From Brasenia schreberi (taxonomy: Eukaryota; Streptophyta; Magnoliopsida; Nymphaeales; Cabombaceae): DNA of 64,000 bases. Made by a program: the position numbers and the translations under genes. Positions 10,830 through 23,240 of this stretch are shown piece by piece. The notes under the pieces are model-generated. The model was given only the letters and a program-made list of their open reading frames with translations, was not told where the DNA came from and searched no databases. The stretch spans positions 18,585,001-18,649,000 of the forward strand of contig JAYKKT010000073.1 in NCBI GenBank assembly GCA_036023115.1, in the 5' to 3' direction. Numbering within the stretch: position 1 is the first letter of the stretch; the number at the start of each line of letters is the position of its first letter.

Positions 10830-13609
10830 TCAACACTTTTGTGGTCGTCCTCTACCTCTTTTAATACTTTCCAAATTTAGTTTTTCTAACCTTCTTACAG
10901 GTTCTTTTGATCTTCTTTCTATATGTCCAAACCATCTTAAACGATGTTCTCTCATTTTATCCTCTATTGATGCTACTCCTAATTTGTTTCTAATAACCTC
11001 ATTATGTATACGGTCTTTTCTTGTATGGCCACTCATCCATCTCAACATCTTCATTTCTGTCACAGACATCTTTTGTACATGTTGATGATTAACTGCCCAA
11101 CACTCAGAACCATAAAACATGGCAGGCCTAATTGCCGCTCTATAATATTTACCTTTTAATTTTAATGGTATCTTCTTATCACAAAGAATACCTGATGCTC
11201 CTCTCCATTTTAACCAACCAGCATTAATTCTATGTGTAACATCTCCATCAATTCTTCCATCACTTTGAAAAATTGACCCTAGGTATTTAAAACTTTCCTT
11301 TTGGGGAATGCAATGTGTGCCAATTTTAATTTCTATGTCCTCTGAAGTAGCCAAATGATCAAACTTACATTCCATATATTCTGTCTTTGTTCTACTAAGT
11401 CGGAGGCCTTTGTTTTCTAATGTTTCTCTCCATAGTTCCAATTTTCTATTAACTTTTTCCTTAGACTCCTCCACTAATACAATGTCATCTGCAAATAACA
11501 TACACCAAGGTACTTCATCTTGAATATGTTTTGTTAACTCATCCATCACCATTATAAATAAGTATGGACTTAAAGTTGATCCTTGATGTAACCCAATATT
11601 AACTTCAAAGAAGTCTGTCGTTCCTTCATGAGTCCTCACACATGTTTTTGCACCATCATACATGTCTCTTATAAGGTTAATATATGTCAATGGGATACCT
11701 CTTTTTTCCAAAGTTCTCCAAAGAACCTCCCTCGGTACCCTATCATAAGCTTTTTCTAGATCAATAAATATCATGTGAAGGTCTTTCTTTTTTGCTCTAA
11801 AATGTTCCATAAGACGTCTCAAAAGGTGAATCGCTTCAATAGTAGATCTACCTGGCATAAATCCAAATTGGTTCTCTGTTGTACTTGATACTTGTCTTAA
11901 CCTACGTTCGATAATTCTTTCCCATAATTTCATAGTATGACTCATTAACTTGATACCTCGATAATTCACACAATTTTGAATGTCTCCCTTGTTCTTATAT
12001 ACGGGTATAAGTGTACTTGCTCTCCATTCCTCGGGCATCTTTTGGTTTTTCCATATTTCATTAAATAGTCTTGTGAGCCAAGTGATTCCTATTTCTCCTA
12101 GTATTTTCCAAACTTCAATAGGAATATTATCTGTCCTACCGATTTACCACTCTTCATATGTTTAAGAGCCTCTTTGACTTCATTCTTTTGAATACGTCGG
12201 TAGAAATTGTGGTTTATATACTTTTCTGACTTGGCTAAATCTCCTAAATTAATACTAACATCTTTATTTTCATTAAAAAGATTATAAAAATAGTTTTTCC
12301 ATCTATTTCTTATATCATCATTTGCCACTAGAATTTTTTCATCCTCGTCTTTTATGCATCTAACAAAATTTAGATCTTTAGTTTTCTTATCTCTAGCCCT
12401 AGCTATCCTAAAAATATCTCTTTCACCCTCTTTTGAGTTGAGTTTTTTATATAAGTCCTCCCAAATCTTAGCTTTTGCTTCACTAACGGCCTTTTTTGCT
12501 TCCTTCTTTGCTTTCTTATAAGCTTCTAAAGTTTCACTAGTTTTCTTAGCGTAATGTAATTTGTAACATGCCCTCTTTGCCTTGATTTTATTTTGTACTA
12601 TTTCACTCCACCACCAAGCTTCTTTTTGTGCCGGTACACCTCCCTTAGATACCCCTAACACATCTTTTGCCACTTTCCTAATATGTATAGCCATATTGTT
12701 CCACATATCTGAGGGTGTGCCAACATAATTCCAAACATCTCCTTGAAGGACTTTCTGTTTAAATATACCTTCTTTCTCGCTTTTGAGGTTCCACCATTTA
12801 GTCTGAATAGCTCGATGCACTCTTTTCTTCTTTGTCCATTTTTTTATTTGTAAATCCATAACTAAAAGTCGATGTTGGGTGGTTAAGCTTTCTCCTGGAA
12901 TTACCTTACAATCTTTACAACACGCTCTATCTTTTTTTCTACAAATAAAGTAATCAATTTGTGTGTGTGATAAGCCACTCTTATAAGTAATTAAATGTTC
13001 ATCTCGTTTTTTGAAGATTGTATTGACTATAAAGAGATCAAATGACATAGCAAAATTTAAAATCTCCCTACCTTCCTCGTTTATATCCCCATAACCAAAG
13101 TTTCCATGAATCCCTTGATATCCTAATGCCTCTTTACCGACATGTCCATTTAAATCTCCTCCTAAACAAATCATCTCCCTTTGTGGAATCTTTTGAAACA
13201 CCTTATCTAACTCTTCCCAAAAAACTGTCTTTATACTATCTTCTAGTCCTACTTGGGGTGCGTAAGCACAAACTATATTCAAAACCTCTGCTCCTAACAC
13301 TAATTTCAATGTCATGATTCGGTCACCATATCGTTGTATGTCTACTACACTCTCCTTTAAATCTTTATTTATGATAATACCAACTCCGTTTCGGGCCTTT
13401 TCTTTACCTGAGTACCATAATTTAAAACCTATATCCTCTATCTCCTTTGCTTTTTCTCCAACCCATTTTGTCTCTTGTAAATATAGAATATGAATCTTTC
13501 TTCGAATCATAGTATCTACCACCTCCATTAGCTTACCCGATAATGTTCCGATATTCCAAGAACCAATACGAATCTTATTATCTAGGACTAGCTTACTTAC
13601 CCCCCGCAT
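10830..13609 (-). pseudogene. RTE LINE ORF: AP endonuclease + reverse transcriptase
   Basis: In family terms this single polyprotein nicks the target DNA (apurinic-type endonuclease) and primes reverse transcription there. The first frame (13609-12098, 503 codons) shows endonuclease motifs in order: [40 protein letters not shown], and a final D-x-H-type segment (TTQHRLLVMDL). RT begins at its end (MKSGKSVG). One base appears to be missing near 12140, where PDNIP-type codons are expected. RT then continues in the next frame to 10830 with [55 protein letters not shown] and [11 protein letters not shown]. The frame stops at TGA (10830-10832); the copy at 17505 has TGG here, so this is a Trp-to-stop change about 35 codons before the expected end. 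Inactive unless both lesions are bypassed. Confidence 0.93.
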
Positions 13610-13790
13610 CCGTCCATAATCAAAATGCGGAGACCCTCTCTAAAAATTTTTCACTACATTCAGGCGGCAATGTAGTGGGACTAACTTCTTTACCCACACC
13701 CGTCCATGATGTGGGAACCCTCTCTGCAATTGATTCACTACATTCGGACGAAAATGTAGTGGCCCTTGCTTACTTCTTACTGCATTCGGG
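13600..13790 (-). repeat. Tandem hairpin-bearing monomers in LINE 5' UTR
   Basis: Two imperfect units about 84 bp apart, each containing CACTACATT...AATGTAGTG (arms at 13652-13660/13669-13677 and 13736-13744/13753-13761) and a shared ACCCTCTCT word. The 5' fragment at 34242-34871 keeps the same pair in decayed form. RTE-type 5' UTRs often carry tandem monomers that drive transcription; a promoter role here is inference. Confidence 0.7.
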
Positions 13791-13987
13791 CTCTGCAGCA
13801 CGTCGCTAGGCGGGGACGCCCCAAAGCAATGCTCATAATTTTTGTAATCCATGTTGTAGAAACCGACGAAGTTTTACGCTGGCTGTCGGAAGCCTAACAC
13901 AACCCTCCTCCTTTATCCGGGCTTGGGACCGGCAATGCAAGGGTAATCCCTTACATGGGCGGAGTTTATAATTGCCAACGTTTTGTA

Positions 13988-14985
13988 TATCAAAAAAATT
14001 CAGGACTTTGTGCTAAACATTGGATCACGATATTGTAAAGCATATTTCTACAATGATCCTATATAGAACTGTCAAAACATCCAAGCCTATTCCATAGTTC
14101 TCATATGAGCTGGTGAATCATCTAAGCTAATGGCTGGAGGAGACTGACTGGTGAATTTTCTGTAAATATTTATTCATAAACCCAGACTTTGTATCTTAAG
14201 TGATAGCAAGCATTTCAAGAGAAATATCAGCCATCAATATCATCCCAGGATCAAAAATATTTTGATTGGTTTATTTTCAGAAAAAGGTTTGATACCACCG
14301 AGAATATAAACATCGATACTTACAAAACCGTATGCCTCATCAAAGTTATACCATACAAGGACTGGAACATTTTGGAAGATAACAGAAAAATACACAATAA
14401 ACTTCAATATCATAAACCATCAAGCTTTTGTAGCTTCTCATATGATTTCCTGGAGACCTGCCAACGTAGACAAGGACAAAAACGATAATTCTTGGACAAA
14501 TTGAATCACAAATGACTACATCATAAGCATATGGGTCACTCTAACGTGCGTTCAAATTAATCACAGCACTCCTATGTCGATTATGAATTGCATACCAACA
14601 ACAAAATTAACACTAGAGGCGTGTCTGCGCGCTATTGCATCCATGCATGCAAGTTTTTGGCACCCTACGAATATTAGCAAGGAAACGTCGTCATGCGTCA
14701 TTACATGTTCAGAGTGATTATGTCAGCATTTCTGGATCTTAAGAAGGAGGCTTTGGAAGCTATTCATTGTCACAACCAACAAAAATCAATCCTTTAACTC
14801 GGGATAACTACAGGATCTTAGTCAGCATAGAGCATAATCAACATTTAACTGTACAAAAGGAAGAAGATGCTTTATTGTTTCCTTCAAGCACTTTAGAAGC
14901 CTTCCTCTCCCTATTTTGAAGTGTCTACCAACCAATTTGGACACAGAAGCTCCACGTGACCACCTTCGAATGTCCAAATCACTTT
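13988..14985. other. Intergenic, nothing recognised
   Basis: Moderately AT-rich sequence downstream (3') of the CNNM gene, without frames or repeats that I can assign. Confidence 0.5.
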
Positions 14986-14989
14986 CAAA

Positions 14990-15530
14990 TGTACCTCTCT
15001 GATTTATCTTTTATTGGTGCCACATCAATCTCTCAAACAATCTTGTTATGGATCCAATGTGGCTACAAATCTACCTCAACATCTTCATTGCTTCCTCAAA
15101 TATCTTTCATGCAAGGTTGACTGCCCCATACTGGACCCCATTGCTAATCTCACGTGCGCCTTACAATATTTATCTTTCAATTTTAGTAATATCTTCTACT
15201 CACAAAATACATTGTGTGCCTGCCTATGTTAGAAACTACTATAATTCCAGAATTATTGACCTTACTAATTTTCCCATTGTATTTAAGGATGTGTCTTTCC
15301 TTGGGATCACAACCCATAAAACTTTAACTTTTTATATAATCTACTCTTGCTAAGATATTGAACTTGCATCCATATGTTTTGTCATTGTTCTACTAAGCTG
15401 AAAGTCCTCTTTTCCTGAGGTTTATATCCATGGTTCAAGTTTTTACTCTCTCCCTCTCTCTCACCCAACACAATAACGTAACTATTTCATCTTGAATGAT
15501 GTGTTATCCGTAACCAAAGTTAACAAAAGA
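14990..15530 (-). mobile_element. Probable decayed LINE remnant
   Basis: On the minus strand, the stretch around 15380-15500 follows the RT segment of the intact LINE at 11360-11500. It shares the words around TTGTTCTACTAAG and a later CATCTTGAATGATGTGTTATC-like piece. CTCAACATCTTCATT at about 15075 recalls 11040-11060. Similarity is patchy, so it is either a very old copy of this family or a related RTE lineage. The plus-strand open frames at 15014-15353 are not genes. Confidence 0.35.
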
Positions 15531-15818
15531 TTTCTACCCTAAAAGGAATAAGACAAAGATGGTGTTTGGGTCTTGTTCATTTTGTTCAATTGTGGGCAGG
15601 ATGCCCAGGTCAAACCTACCTTGCAATGAACTGAGTCCTCAAGTACCCACTCGAAGTCAAAAGAAAACTTAGGGTGCATTTCCTATGTTTATGTCTTTTG
15701 AAAAATGTTGAGAATTCTGTCAGGAAGTACAGTAACATACTTCAAACATTCTCCGGATAAAATAGCAGATGCCAAATGTAAGAAAGGTGGACGACAAAAG
15801 TTTCCAGGAATAGAAGAT

Positions 15819-16052
15819 TTAACGAATCTCTGTAACTGATACTTCAAAGTTAAACCACCAGGATCCACTTACTTGAAGGGAAGATGGTGATAAATGGCCT
15901 TGTGTGGTCTGTGCTGTCGGAGAAGATGGAGGTGACTTTCCAGGAGATGTGGGAAAAGTAAGGCCTGGACCTGGGATGACATAATGGGAAACTGGTGACC
16001 GTAAAATAGGAGACTGTTGATGAGATGAAAGTGGCGAAGCCACTGGAGTTCT
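15819..16052 (-). pseudogene. In-frame extension after the CNNM stop
   Basis: The frame of the last CNNM exon stays open past the TGA at 16053-16055: RTPVASPLSSHQQSPILRSP, then further Pro/Ser-rich sequence, reaching a donor-like CAAGTAAGT at 15873 and a stop at 15819. Relatives in other plants end in a Pro/Ser-rich tail of this sort. This segment therefore looks like the former C-terminus, cut off by a Trp-to-stop type change, or alternatively the start of the 3' UTR. A further exon below 15873 could not be placed with confidence. Confidence 0.55.
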
Positions 16053-19000
16053 TCATGGTAATGGAGCCCTTGCTTTAGGTGATTTGGGTGATGATCTTCT
16101 TGGAGGCAACATGTTAATTGTGATCCTGCGATTGAGTAAGGTTCTTGTCAAAATCATATGATTAAAGAGAAGTCAGGCGACCTGTCAACAATAAGGCAGG
16201 AAAAACTTACTTGTTGTGGACATCAACATATTCATCAGTTTCATCCAATATTTCTTCCTGCATAAACAAGAAAAGAGAGCATTATACAAAAAGCTGGTAA
16301 CATACATTAAGCATATTTTTGATACTTTGCCATAAACCAGAGAAAACGAAAACAAAACAAAACCACTATCTATAGTGCCAAGCTTGATTCCTACGTCCTT
16401 ACAAGAGGGCAATTATTTTGAAGTAAGACTTACTGACTCCAAGAAAAATAGATGAAAATCAAACCCCTAAGATTAATAGGCTTAAGGCTTCTTGAGAAAC
16501 AGAAGAAAATGAAAGGCAGAGTCCCATCAAATGTAATTTGTTGCATCAGGGCACTTCTAGCGTTCAAGTAAATGGACGAGCACCATTGTATAAAGATCTA
16601 TTTCATCATCTGATATCAGCGACTCAGTATTATTATCAAGAAAGCTTTCAAGTTTCCCTGGTGAAAGACAGTTGTAAACTACTCAAGGTAAAAAAAAATC
16701 ACATAAAGAATTTTTGTAGTAAATGAAAAGAGGTGCTATGACCACGTTATAGTTCAAGACATCTAAGAACAGGTTGCTAGATAAATGTAAAGTAAAACAT
16801 TTTACACTGTAACAGTGAAGTTACTAGAGATGACCTAATTTTAAAAAATATGCATTACAATCTATCAAAATTAGTGTGCCCGTTCCTTATTTCTTCTAGC
16901 ACTTGAAGGACTGAAGGTGAGCAAATGGACATGAAACAGCAATACTTGTTTAAATATCCAAGAAAACCTGCAATAGTTCCTCCATAACATCTTCCATTGT
17001 TATTATTCCAATAACTTCCTCATTGGGAAAGCTCACAAGAATTTCTGAGTTGACATCAAGAATATCATTTTCACCAGCCCGCTCCCATTTTCTTGGTTGT
17101 GCAACTGTTTCACCAACTCTTGGAACAGGACTTCGGAACCTGGTTCCAGTAAGATTTGCTGAGCATGAAATTGCGACAGTAGCAACTTGATCAACTTGGG
17201 TTGACCCACTTCCATCTACGAAACCAACAATCGACACGTAAAAAGGTGTGAAATTCATCCCAAACAAAATAAAGAAAAGAACAAAGAGATTTCTATTTCA
17301 AACTTGTGGAGATGATTGATAGCATTATGGTGACAAACAAGAACAATAATTTCTGATTGCCAAGATACTTACGTTCCTTTAATAAGGTTCTCCTTATTCT
17401 CAAAACAAATGAAATATTTATTGGTGGCATAATGGTTCTCAGTGTTTGGCAGTTAATCATCAACATTCGTAGCATAAATGAAGATGTTAAGATGGATGAG
17501 TAGTGACACGAGGAAAAAATGTATACAAAAAGAAGTTATTACAAACAAATTGGGAGTAACACCAATAGAGGATAAAATTAGAGAAAATCGTTTAAGATGG
17601 TTTGGACATATAGAAAGACGACCAAAGGACACTCCCGTAAGAAGATATTAAAAACTAGATTGTGAAAATGTTAAAAGAGGAAGAGGATGACCACAAAAGT
17701 GTTGGCAAGAAACAATAAAGAATGATCTAGTTTATATTGAGCTAACTTCTAGCATGGTACATGATAGGGCTCTGTGAAAACAAAGAATCCATGTAGCCGA
17801 CCCCATCTAGTATGGAAAAGGCTTAGTTGTTGTTGTTGTATACTCCAGACAATGTGTCCATGTGTTTTACAGAACTATGAAATATAGAAGACAGTACAGA
17901 ATTTGTTCAGTTTGAGATATTAAATTTCCCGTAGAGAATAAATCTGCAATCATATTGAGCTCCACTGAGGAAAGGATAATTTAACCTCACCATGGATGAT
18001 TTTCCCTTCAGTGTCCCTCCGCTTTTTGTTGACAACAATCTTATTCTCAATCATATTGGTCCTCCCATTTATGCTTTCTGTTGCCTCTGCAGAACCCTTT
18101 GTACATTTCACAACCACAGCCATGTGACTGTGACCCTTTTGGAATTCGTTCAGTAAAGAGTAAAGCGGCAAATACTCATGGACCCTACAAAAGAACAAAT
18201 AACTGAATTTCCCTATGAGAATGGTGATGCCAGCATCAAATTCCTTCAGCAGGTGAAATTCTTCATTTTATAACTTAGCAAACGAATTGCTTGAACACCA
18301 CAGAAGCTAGTATATAAAATTCACAAACATGTCGGAAAACATTAGCCACAAACAGGGAAGAACTGATGGGATTTCTCATGATCATGAAACGAAAAAGTTA
18401 TCCAGCTTGCAAGGAAATTCACAGACATCTCAATCTTTAAACCTCCAGGAAAATTTTGCCAAGCTTCAAAATGAATAAAAGCACCAATTATTTCCATGCA
18501 TTTGAGACAATGTTAAGGTTTCACATTTATTATTTGTTCTTCCACAAGCCTTCAAGTGATAGATTTCCACCCCTGGGAAGTGAAAGCATTCCTCCGTACT
18601 TTTCCACACAAAAAATGAAAGCCGAACAGTACAATAAAGCAATTCTCCAAACAAACTTCAGATACCTAGGGATCTTTCGAATAGTAACATTCCTAATAGA
18701 AACTTCATCTTCAGGATGACGGGTAATTAGATTTTTTACCTGAAAAAATGGAAAAAAGGAAGTCAAATGCCAATTACAAGTTGCACTTTGCAGCATGAGA
18801 GCAGAATATCATATAAAACAGTAGAACAAACGAAGAAACTACGTAACAATTCAGAAAGCACAGTGTCGTATTAAAACAAAATTGGCTGAAAAGTGAACTT
18901 AGCTTCCTTAACGAGACATGAGTTAGTCAAAAGCATATTTTATAAAATAAATCCAAGGGAAAGCCAATCTATTGGTAAAGATGAACCACTTCTTAGCTTG

Positions 19001-21706
19001 GCAACTATAAAACCTCAGACTTATTATTATGACTCTTGACCTTATAAGAGAAAAAGCACCAAAACAAGATGAACTAACAATAGGTCATTTGTGATGTTGA
19101 AACCTCAGACTTATGAATGAAGCTACCGACATGCAAATAACATCTCTGATGTTGAAACTATTGTAAGTGTAAGAGGGGAACATTTCGAATTTTGTTTTCA
19201 TATATGCACTTTTGCTATGTCTAAGTGTGTTTAGCGAGTAGTATTGGCAAGGGTGAGCACATGAGAAGTCCTTGGGGTTGCACGCATAGACAACCCCACC
19301 TAGTTGCTACAAATTTTTGTAAAATTCAGGTATATATATCATATATCAGTATGTATCCTCTCATTAATTGAATTATACAGCATTGAAAAGATTCATAGTT
19401 ACATAGAAGCTTAAAAATCTCACTTCTAATAAAGTTCACTTACATCCTTGCCACCAACGCTCCAAATCCAATATTTCCATCTTTCTAGGCATTGAGATGT
19501 ATTGCAGTTAATTAAAACACATATAAAGAAGCAATTCTAACACAATATACATATAAGATTTTCTTTATAGGAAAGAATTTGATGTTTAGATGTCGAGAAG
19601 TACAGGTCACATCTGCTGTTACCAGTATAAAATGATAACCAGAAGATCAATTTGCAAATGCACATTATTTGCAGAAGACTTGCAACTGTTTTCAGAAGAA
19701 AATCAACCGAAGCCCAATCAAGGATGAATATTCAAACTCAATGCAAATTTACGCTCTGATTACATATGTAATATAAATTTAACAAGCATCTTATATAAAA
19801 ATATGACGAGTATTGGGGAGTCATATAGATACAGAGGCTCTTACCAAAATAAGCCCTATGATATTAGTAGGACTTCCTGAGTATATTGGTACACGACTGT
19901 GCCCTAGAGTCATTATCGAACCCATCATATGCCTAAAGAGAAGAACTCAGAAAAGCGTAAAAGAAGCAAGAAGAGAAAATTCAAAAATGAAATAGATGTA
20001 ATACATACATGTCGAGTTTGGAATTTATATCAAGAGAGAATGTCTCAGATATGGGTGTCATTGCATCTTTGGCAGTCTTCTGTGTTAGATCGAGTGCACC
20101 ACTAATGATCGTAGTCTCATCATGAGTCAATTCACCTCCTTTTCCTGCCTACAAATGATGAGCAATTATTAGAGTTCCATGCAAGTAATTACAGCCATGG
20201 TATGCAGCTTGCCAATATGCATGCCACGTTGTAGTCCTACCTCACTAACTTCTCAATCTAGCTAAATAAATTCACGCTAAACAGAGTGGAGAGTACCTCA
20301 TTCCCATGCATATCAACAAGTGTCTTCAGTTCAGCTCTTCTTAGAAGTACAAAATGCCCCTTCCCCAGAAGCCGGTCCAACAGCTGTTCACGTGAGAAAA
20401 GCAAGACCGTAATAAGAACTCAAAGAAATAACTTAGAGGAAGAAAATCAGTTCAACTAAATCTTGCAAAAGAGATGAACAAATCACTAAGACCACGTTCC
20501 TAGGGGACAATTAGTTCAGGTGCAACCGCCTAACATTTCTAAGTTGCTCAGAAGGAATGTAACGAGGTAATAATGTTAAGCCAAGGATTGCTTCTAAATA
20601 ACAGAAGGAAGAAAAGGATTAGACAGCCTCCGAGTTTTAACCCAGCCCAGTGTGGGAAACATGGTAAAGGATCTCCATTCATGGTGTGAGTTTCTCCGTG
20701 TTATAAATGAAACAAAGTGAAACAAAACAACTATGTTTCAAACAATTGAAACGTAAAGTTCAGTAAACAAAATGAGCCGATATCTCCAACATACCTTACT
20801 AATCGGATATGTGATGGGTAGAAAAATAAACAGGAGCACACGAACAAAAACGGCAAGCTTAGCTCCAATTCTCAATCCATAACGAGAGCATAACGCCTGG
20901 GGAATAATCTGGAGCAACCCTATTTTTCAACAGCTTAGCAATGATTTGTCCAGTATAACCACGACAATGCAAAATAAAAGGTCCAATTATCACTGTATCC
21001 TAAAAGTAAGTCAGACCCTAACCATCTATTCAAAAATTACAAGCCATGAAATTCTCAAGATAATCTTCAGAATCTCAAACAATATTCTTCAGGGTCAAAT
21101 CCAGAATTAACATGAAAGAAAAGGGTACCTCCCCAAATGCCAGAATCAAAGTCACAGACATCAGTATCGCTCCCCAAGCCGGAAGAAGCGCATCAAGAAA
21201 GATCGGTAGGGCCTGTCTCAAACCAAATGCCCAACCTCAACAGGGACCCCAAACCAATCCCATACTAAATCAAGCAAAAGCCTTTACAAGTTTACTCACT
21301 TCCATAGCCAACGAGTTGCATACAAGCAAAGTACACAAGAGCAGGTGCTGATTCTTCACCACCGGCAAGATCTTCGCTGGAAACCAAAATTCAGACAACA
21401 ACAACAACAAAATGGAAAGAACCAATCACTCCTTGCCGATACCAAAAATTATTGTAACAAACAGAGGAGTTCACATAAACCAAAACGGAATATTGTAAAG
21501 AAAAGAGAAAAAATTAAGAGGAAACCTGCATGTTTCCTATCCTGAGGCTTGCCAGCCTTCATCAAGACTTCAAGATCAACGAGACTCAACGACATGAGCC
21601 CAAGGGTGAGTCCGGACATCAAACCCGCGAAACAAACCAACCCTGTGCAAATAAGGAGATAAACCCAAAACATGGGTTGACAGCAAGGTACATCATTGGC
21701 CGCCAT
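16053..21706 (-). CDS. CNNM/DUF21-CBS transmembrane protein
   Basis: A predicted membrane protein of the CNNM (cyclin M-like) DUF21 plus CBS-pair family; relatives in animals and bacteria act in Mg2+ or related cation homeostasis, and the plant transport substrate is unsettled. Twelve coding exons: 21526-21706, 21300-21376, 21129-21212, 20795-20908, 20297-20383, 20009-20148, 19845-19932, 18666-18739, 17991-18184, 16968-17215, 16211-16257 and 16053-16125. They join to 469 in-frame codons including the stop, all with GT/AG introns. Residues 10-180 form DUF21: a first membrane helix, then [19 protein letters not shown], the [19 protein letters not shown] segment and [16 protein letters not shown]. 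Residues 180-430 hold the CBS pair ([30 protein letters not shown]; then HSHMAVVV and [20 protein letters not shown]). The start is the first ATG, directly before the hydrophobic helix. The TGA at 16053-16055 looks premature (see findings). A LINE fragment sits in the intron between exons 9 and 10. Confidence 0.9.
17505..17838 (+). mobile_element. 5'-truncated RTE LINE fragment inside CNNM intron
   Basis: Plus-strand copy of the last 330 bases of the LINE family. It encodes the [20 protein letters not shown] segment and [18 protein letters not shown], then the conserved 3' end CTAGTATGGAAAAGGCTTAG and (TTG)n. It lies between exons 9 and 10 of the CNNM gene, antisense to it. It preserves the TGG codon that is a stop in the copy at 10693-13967. 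Confidence 0.9.
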
Positions 21707-22625
21707 CTCTTAAACCGAATTCCCACTTCAGAAACCGTCCAAATCTCCCACTCCCCAACTCCAAACTATGATTTCATCTCCCCAAAATCAAAACAGCAAA
21801 CTCCTCAGAGTCCTAAAAATGGAGACATAAGAAACCAAAGTCACGCAGTAATCACTACCCTCCAACTCCACTCTATGATTCCATCAAAACAGCGAGCACT
21901 CGCAATGAGAAGATTTTCCAGAATAATACGCCAAGAAAGACCAAATGAAGGAAGAGCGGAAGCGTGCGGGCTTTGCTGGAGAGTGGTTTAATACCGGAAG
22001 GGCCTCAAGTGAAAGGCAGTGGGGCTCACGTCACCGCACCAACAACGCTGATGCATCTCACTGCCCCGCCTCACATACGACGACGAAAGGATACGGTCGT
22101 TGTCGTGAAGAAATACGGAAACAGGGTAAATAATCGGGATTTTAGTGCGTTTTCTATTCAGAAAAAGAAACGAGACAGATCGGATTTCTACACTTTCAAT
22201 TACCGTTTCAGCAAAGGTCTGATGGCACCAAGTAACTGTTTGATCTATGCGAGATTCAAGTGCGATGCCGCAACTCGACAATTGGATTGAGAATTTGAGT
22301 GGCAGCAAAGTTTGATGCTTTTAGGAGATTCGTTAATTTTTCCATGTAGAGGTGTTTCTGCCGATTCATCCACTCATGTTTTTTGTTTTTTAACAGTTAA
22401 AGTTATCTATGTTTAAGTAGAGGAAATGGGTTTTTCTAATGCATACAATTTTCTGAATGCGGGGCATCCACTCCATTGGCATGCCTAAATGCAGATGAAG
22501 GCTGATTAAAGTTCAGACTTTGTTGAATGCCTCTCGAAAACTAACAGAAGTCATCAGTCACATAAACTTTCTTATGCTATAATTTAATTTTGGTATAATG
22601 GAGAAGGAGAAGCCAGATGGAAGGC
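21707..22625. other. Upstream region of CNNM gene
   Basis: Contains the presumed promoter and 5' UTR of the minus-strand CNNM gene. GC content rises at 21950-22130. Open frames here (for example 21964-22290) overlap one another on both strands and carry no recognisable domain. No TATA box could be assigned with confidence. Confidence 0.4.
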
Positions 22626-22800
22626 CCGAATGTCGAACTCATGACCTTTAACTTGTGACCCTTAGCTGGGTAAGCCATGGCTTCCATCTTGACATCGGCC
22701 AGTCATGGAATGGTTGGACTGTCGACTCGTGTGATGGTTGGCCGCAAGTTCGACTCCTATGGCCCCCCGTTATAACCACTCCACCACAAGAAAGAGTTAT
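22626..22800. mobile_element. Decayed SINE-like segments
   Basis: 22626-22690 read on the minus strand gives GGGTCACAAGTTAAAGGTCA then TGAGTTCGACATTC, resembling the B-box half of the SINE family. 22695-22800 on the plus strand repeats GTCGACTCG...CAAGTTCGACTCCTATGG. Both are partial, without clean ends. Confidence 0.4.
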
Positions 22801-22849
22801 TAGAAAAACAGATTAAAAGCAAGATGGTAACAGAATCCATGAGTAAGAC

Positions 22850-22990
22850 ATTCACGATCCAAGCACCAAGAGTGTTAGCTCAACGAAGGACAGGACACTC
22901 TTGCTCTGTTACTACTGGTGGAGTTCGACTCCTAGAGGGTGCATGTTTCAGGCTTCGACCTCCTCTTGCAACAAAAAAAATTCATGATCC
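22850..22990 (+). mobile_element. tRNA-derived SINE with 11-bp TSD
   Basis: The body at 22861-22979 has an A box (GTTAGCTCAACGAAGG), a B box (GAGTTCGACTCCT), the family 3' segment GGCTTCGACCTCCTCTTGCAACA and an A8 tail. It is flanked by ATTCACGATCC (22850-22860) and ATTCATGATCC (22980-22990), one mismatch. Same family as 570-686 and 59438-59548. Confidence 0.82.
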
Positions 22991-23240
22991 TCGATAGCAC
23001 TCGAACTGGAAAAAAGAAAGAGACGGACGAGCAAGATGACGAAATACAATCATATTAACGTCTGGCTTCGAATGTGTCCGGTTTTGGATAAACTGAAACC
23101 AAACCGTTCCAGGAGTCGTTTTAGTTTTAGGACAGTTACGGTCCCAGATTCGAAACCACCCCAAAACCAGTTAAGAAATTTTTTTTTTAAAGGAAGAAAG
23201 CATTGTCGGTTTTGGTTCCGGTTCTGGACTGATTTCTAAA
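22985..23240. repeat. Degenerate GGTTTTGGTTCCGG-type dispersed repeat
   Basis: Low-complexity words CCGGTTTTGG, AACTGAAACC and GGTTCCGGTTCTGG recur on both strands. This is the same compositional class as 2640-2880 and 25965-26070. No coding sense. Confidence 0.5.

Larger units (their letters stand above)
10673..13987 (-). mobile_element. Near-complete RTE-clade LINE with 20-bp TSD
   Basis: The element body at 10693-13967 (about 3.3 kb) is flanked by a perfect 20-bp direct repeat, ATAATTGCCAACGTTTTGTA, at 10673-10692 and 13968-13987. Read on the minus strand it has a roughly 360-bp 5' UTR with tandem monomers, one long endonuclease-reverse transcriptase frame, and a short 3' end finishing in (TTG)n instead of poly-A. 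All of these are RTE-clade traits. Only two obvious lesions interrupt the frame (see the ORF entry). Truncated relatives lie at 17505, 32807, 34242, 53391 and 60245, and this copy serves as their reference. Confidence 0.93.

Noticed and set aside
13543..13852. Open frames on both strands over the LINE 5' UTR
   Set aside because: They fall in the tandem monomers of the LINE leader and are not conserved in frame in the second copy at 34500-34700.
15829..15872. Possible last CNNM intron leading to a frame reading RFVKSSIPG
   Set aside because: The GTAAGT to CAG distance would give a 43-base intron, too short for plant splicing.
21390..21410. (CAA)n run near CNNM exon 2 as a LINE 3' tail
   Set aside because: None of the conserved LINE 3' end (AAGCCTTTTCCC...) follows it, so it is a plain trinucleotide run.
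22695..22800. Candidate functional tRNA gene
   Set aside because: B-box-like words are present but no cloverleaf with acceptor stem and anticodon loop can be drawn; it resembles decayed SINE sequence.
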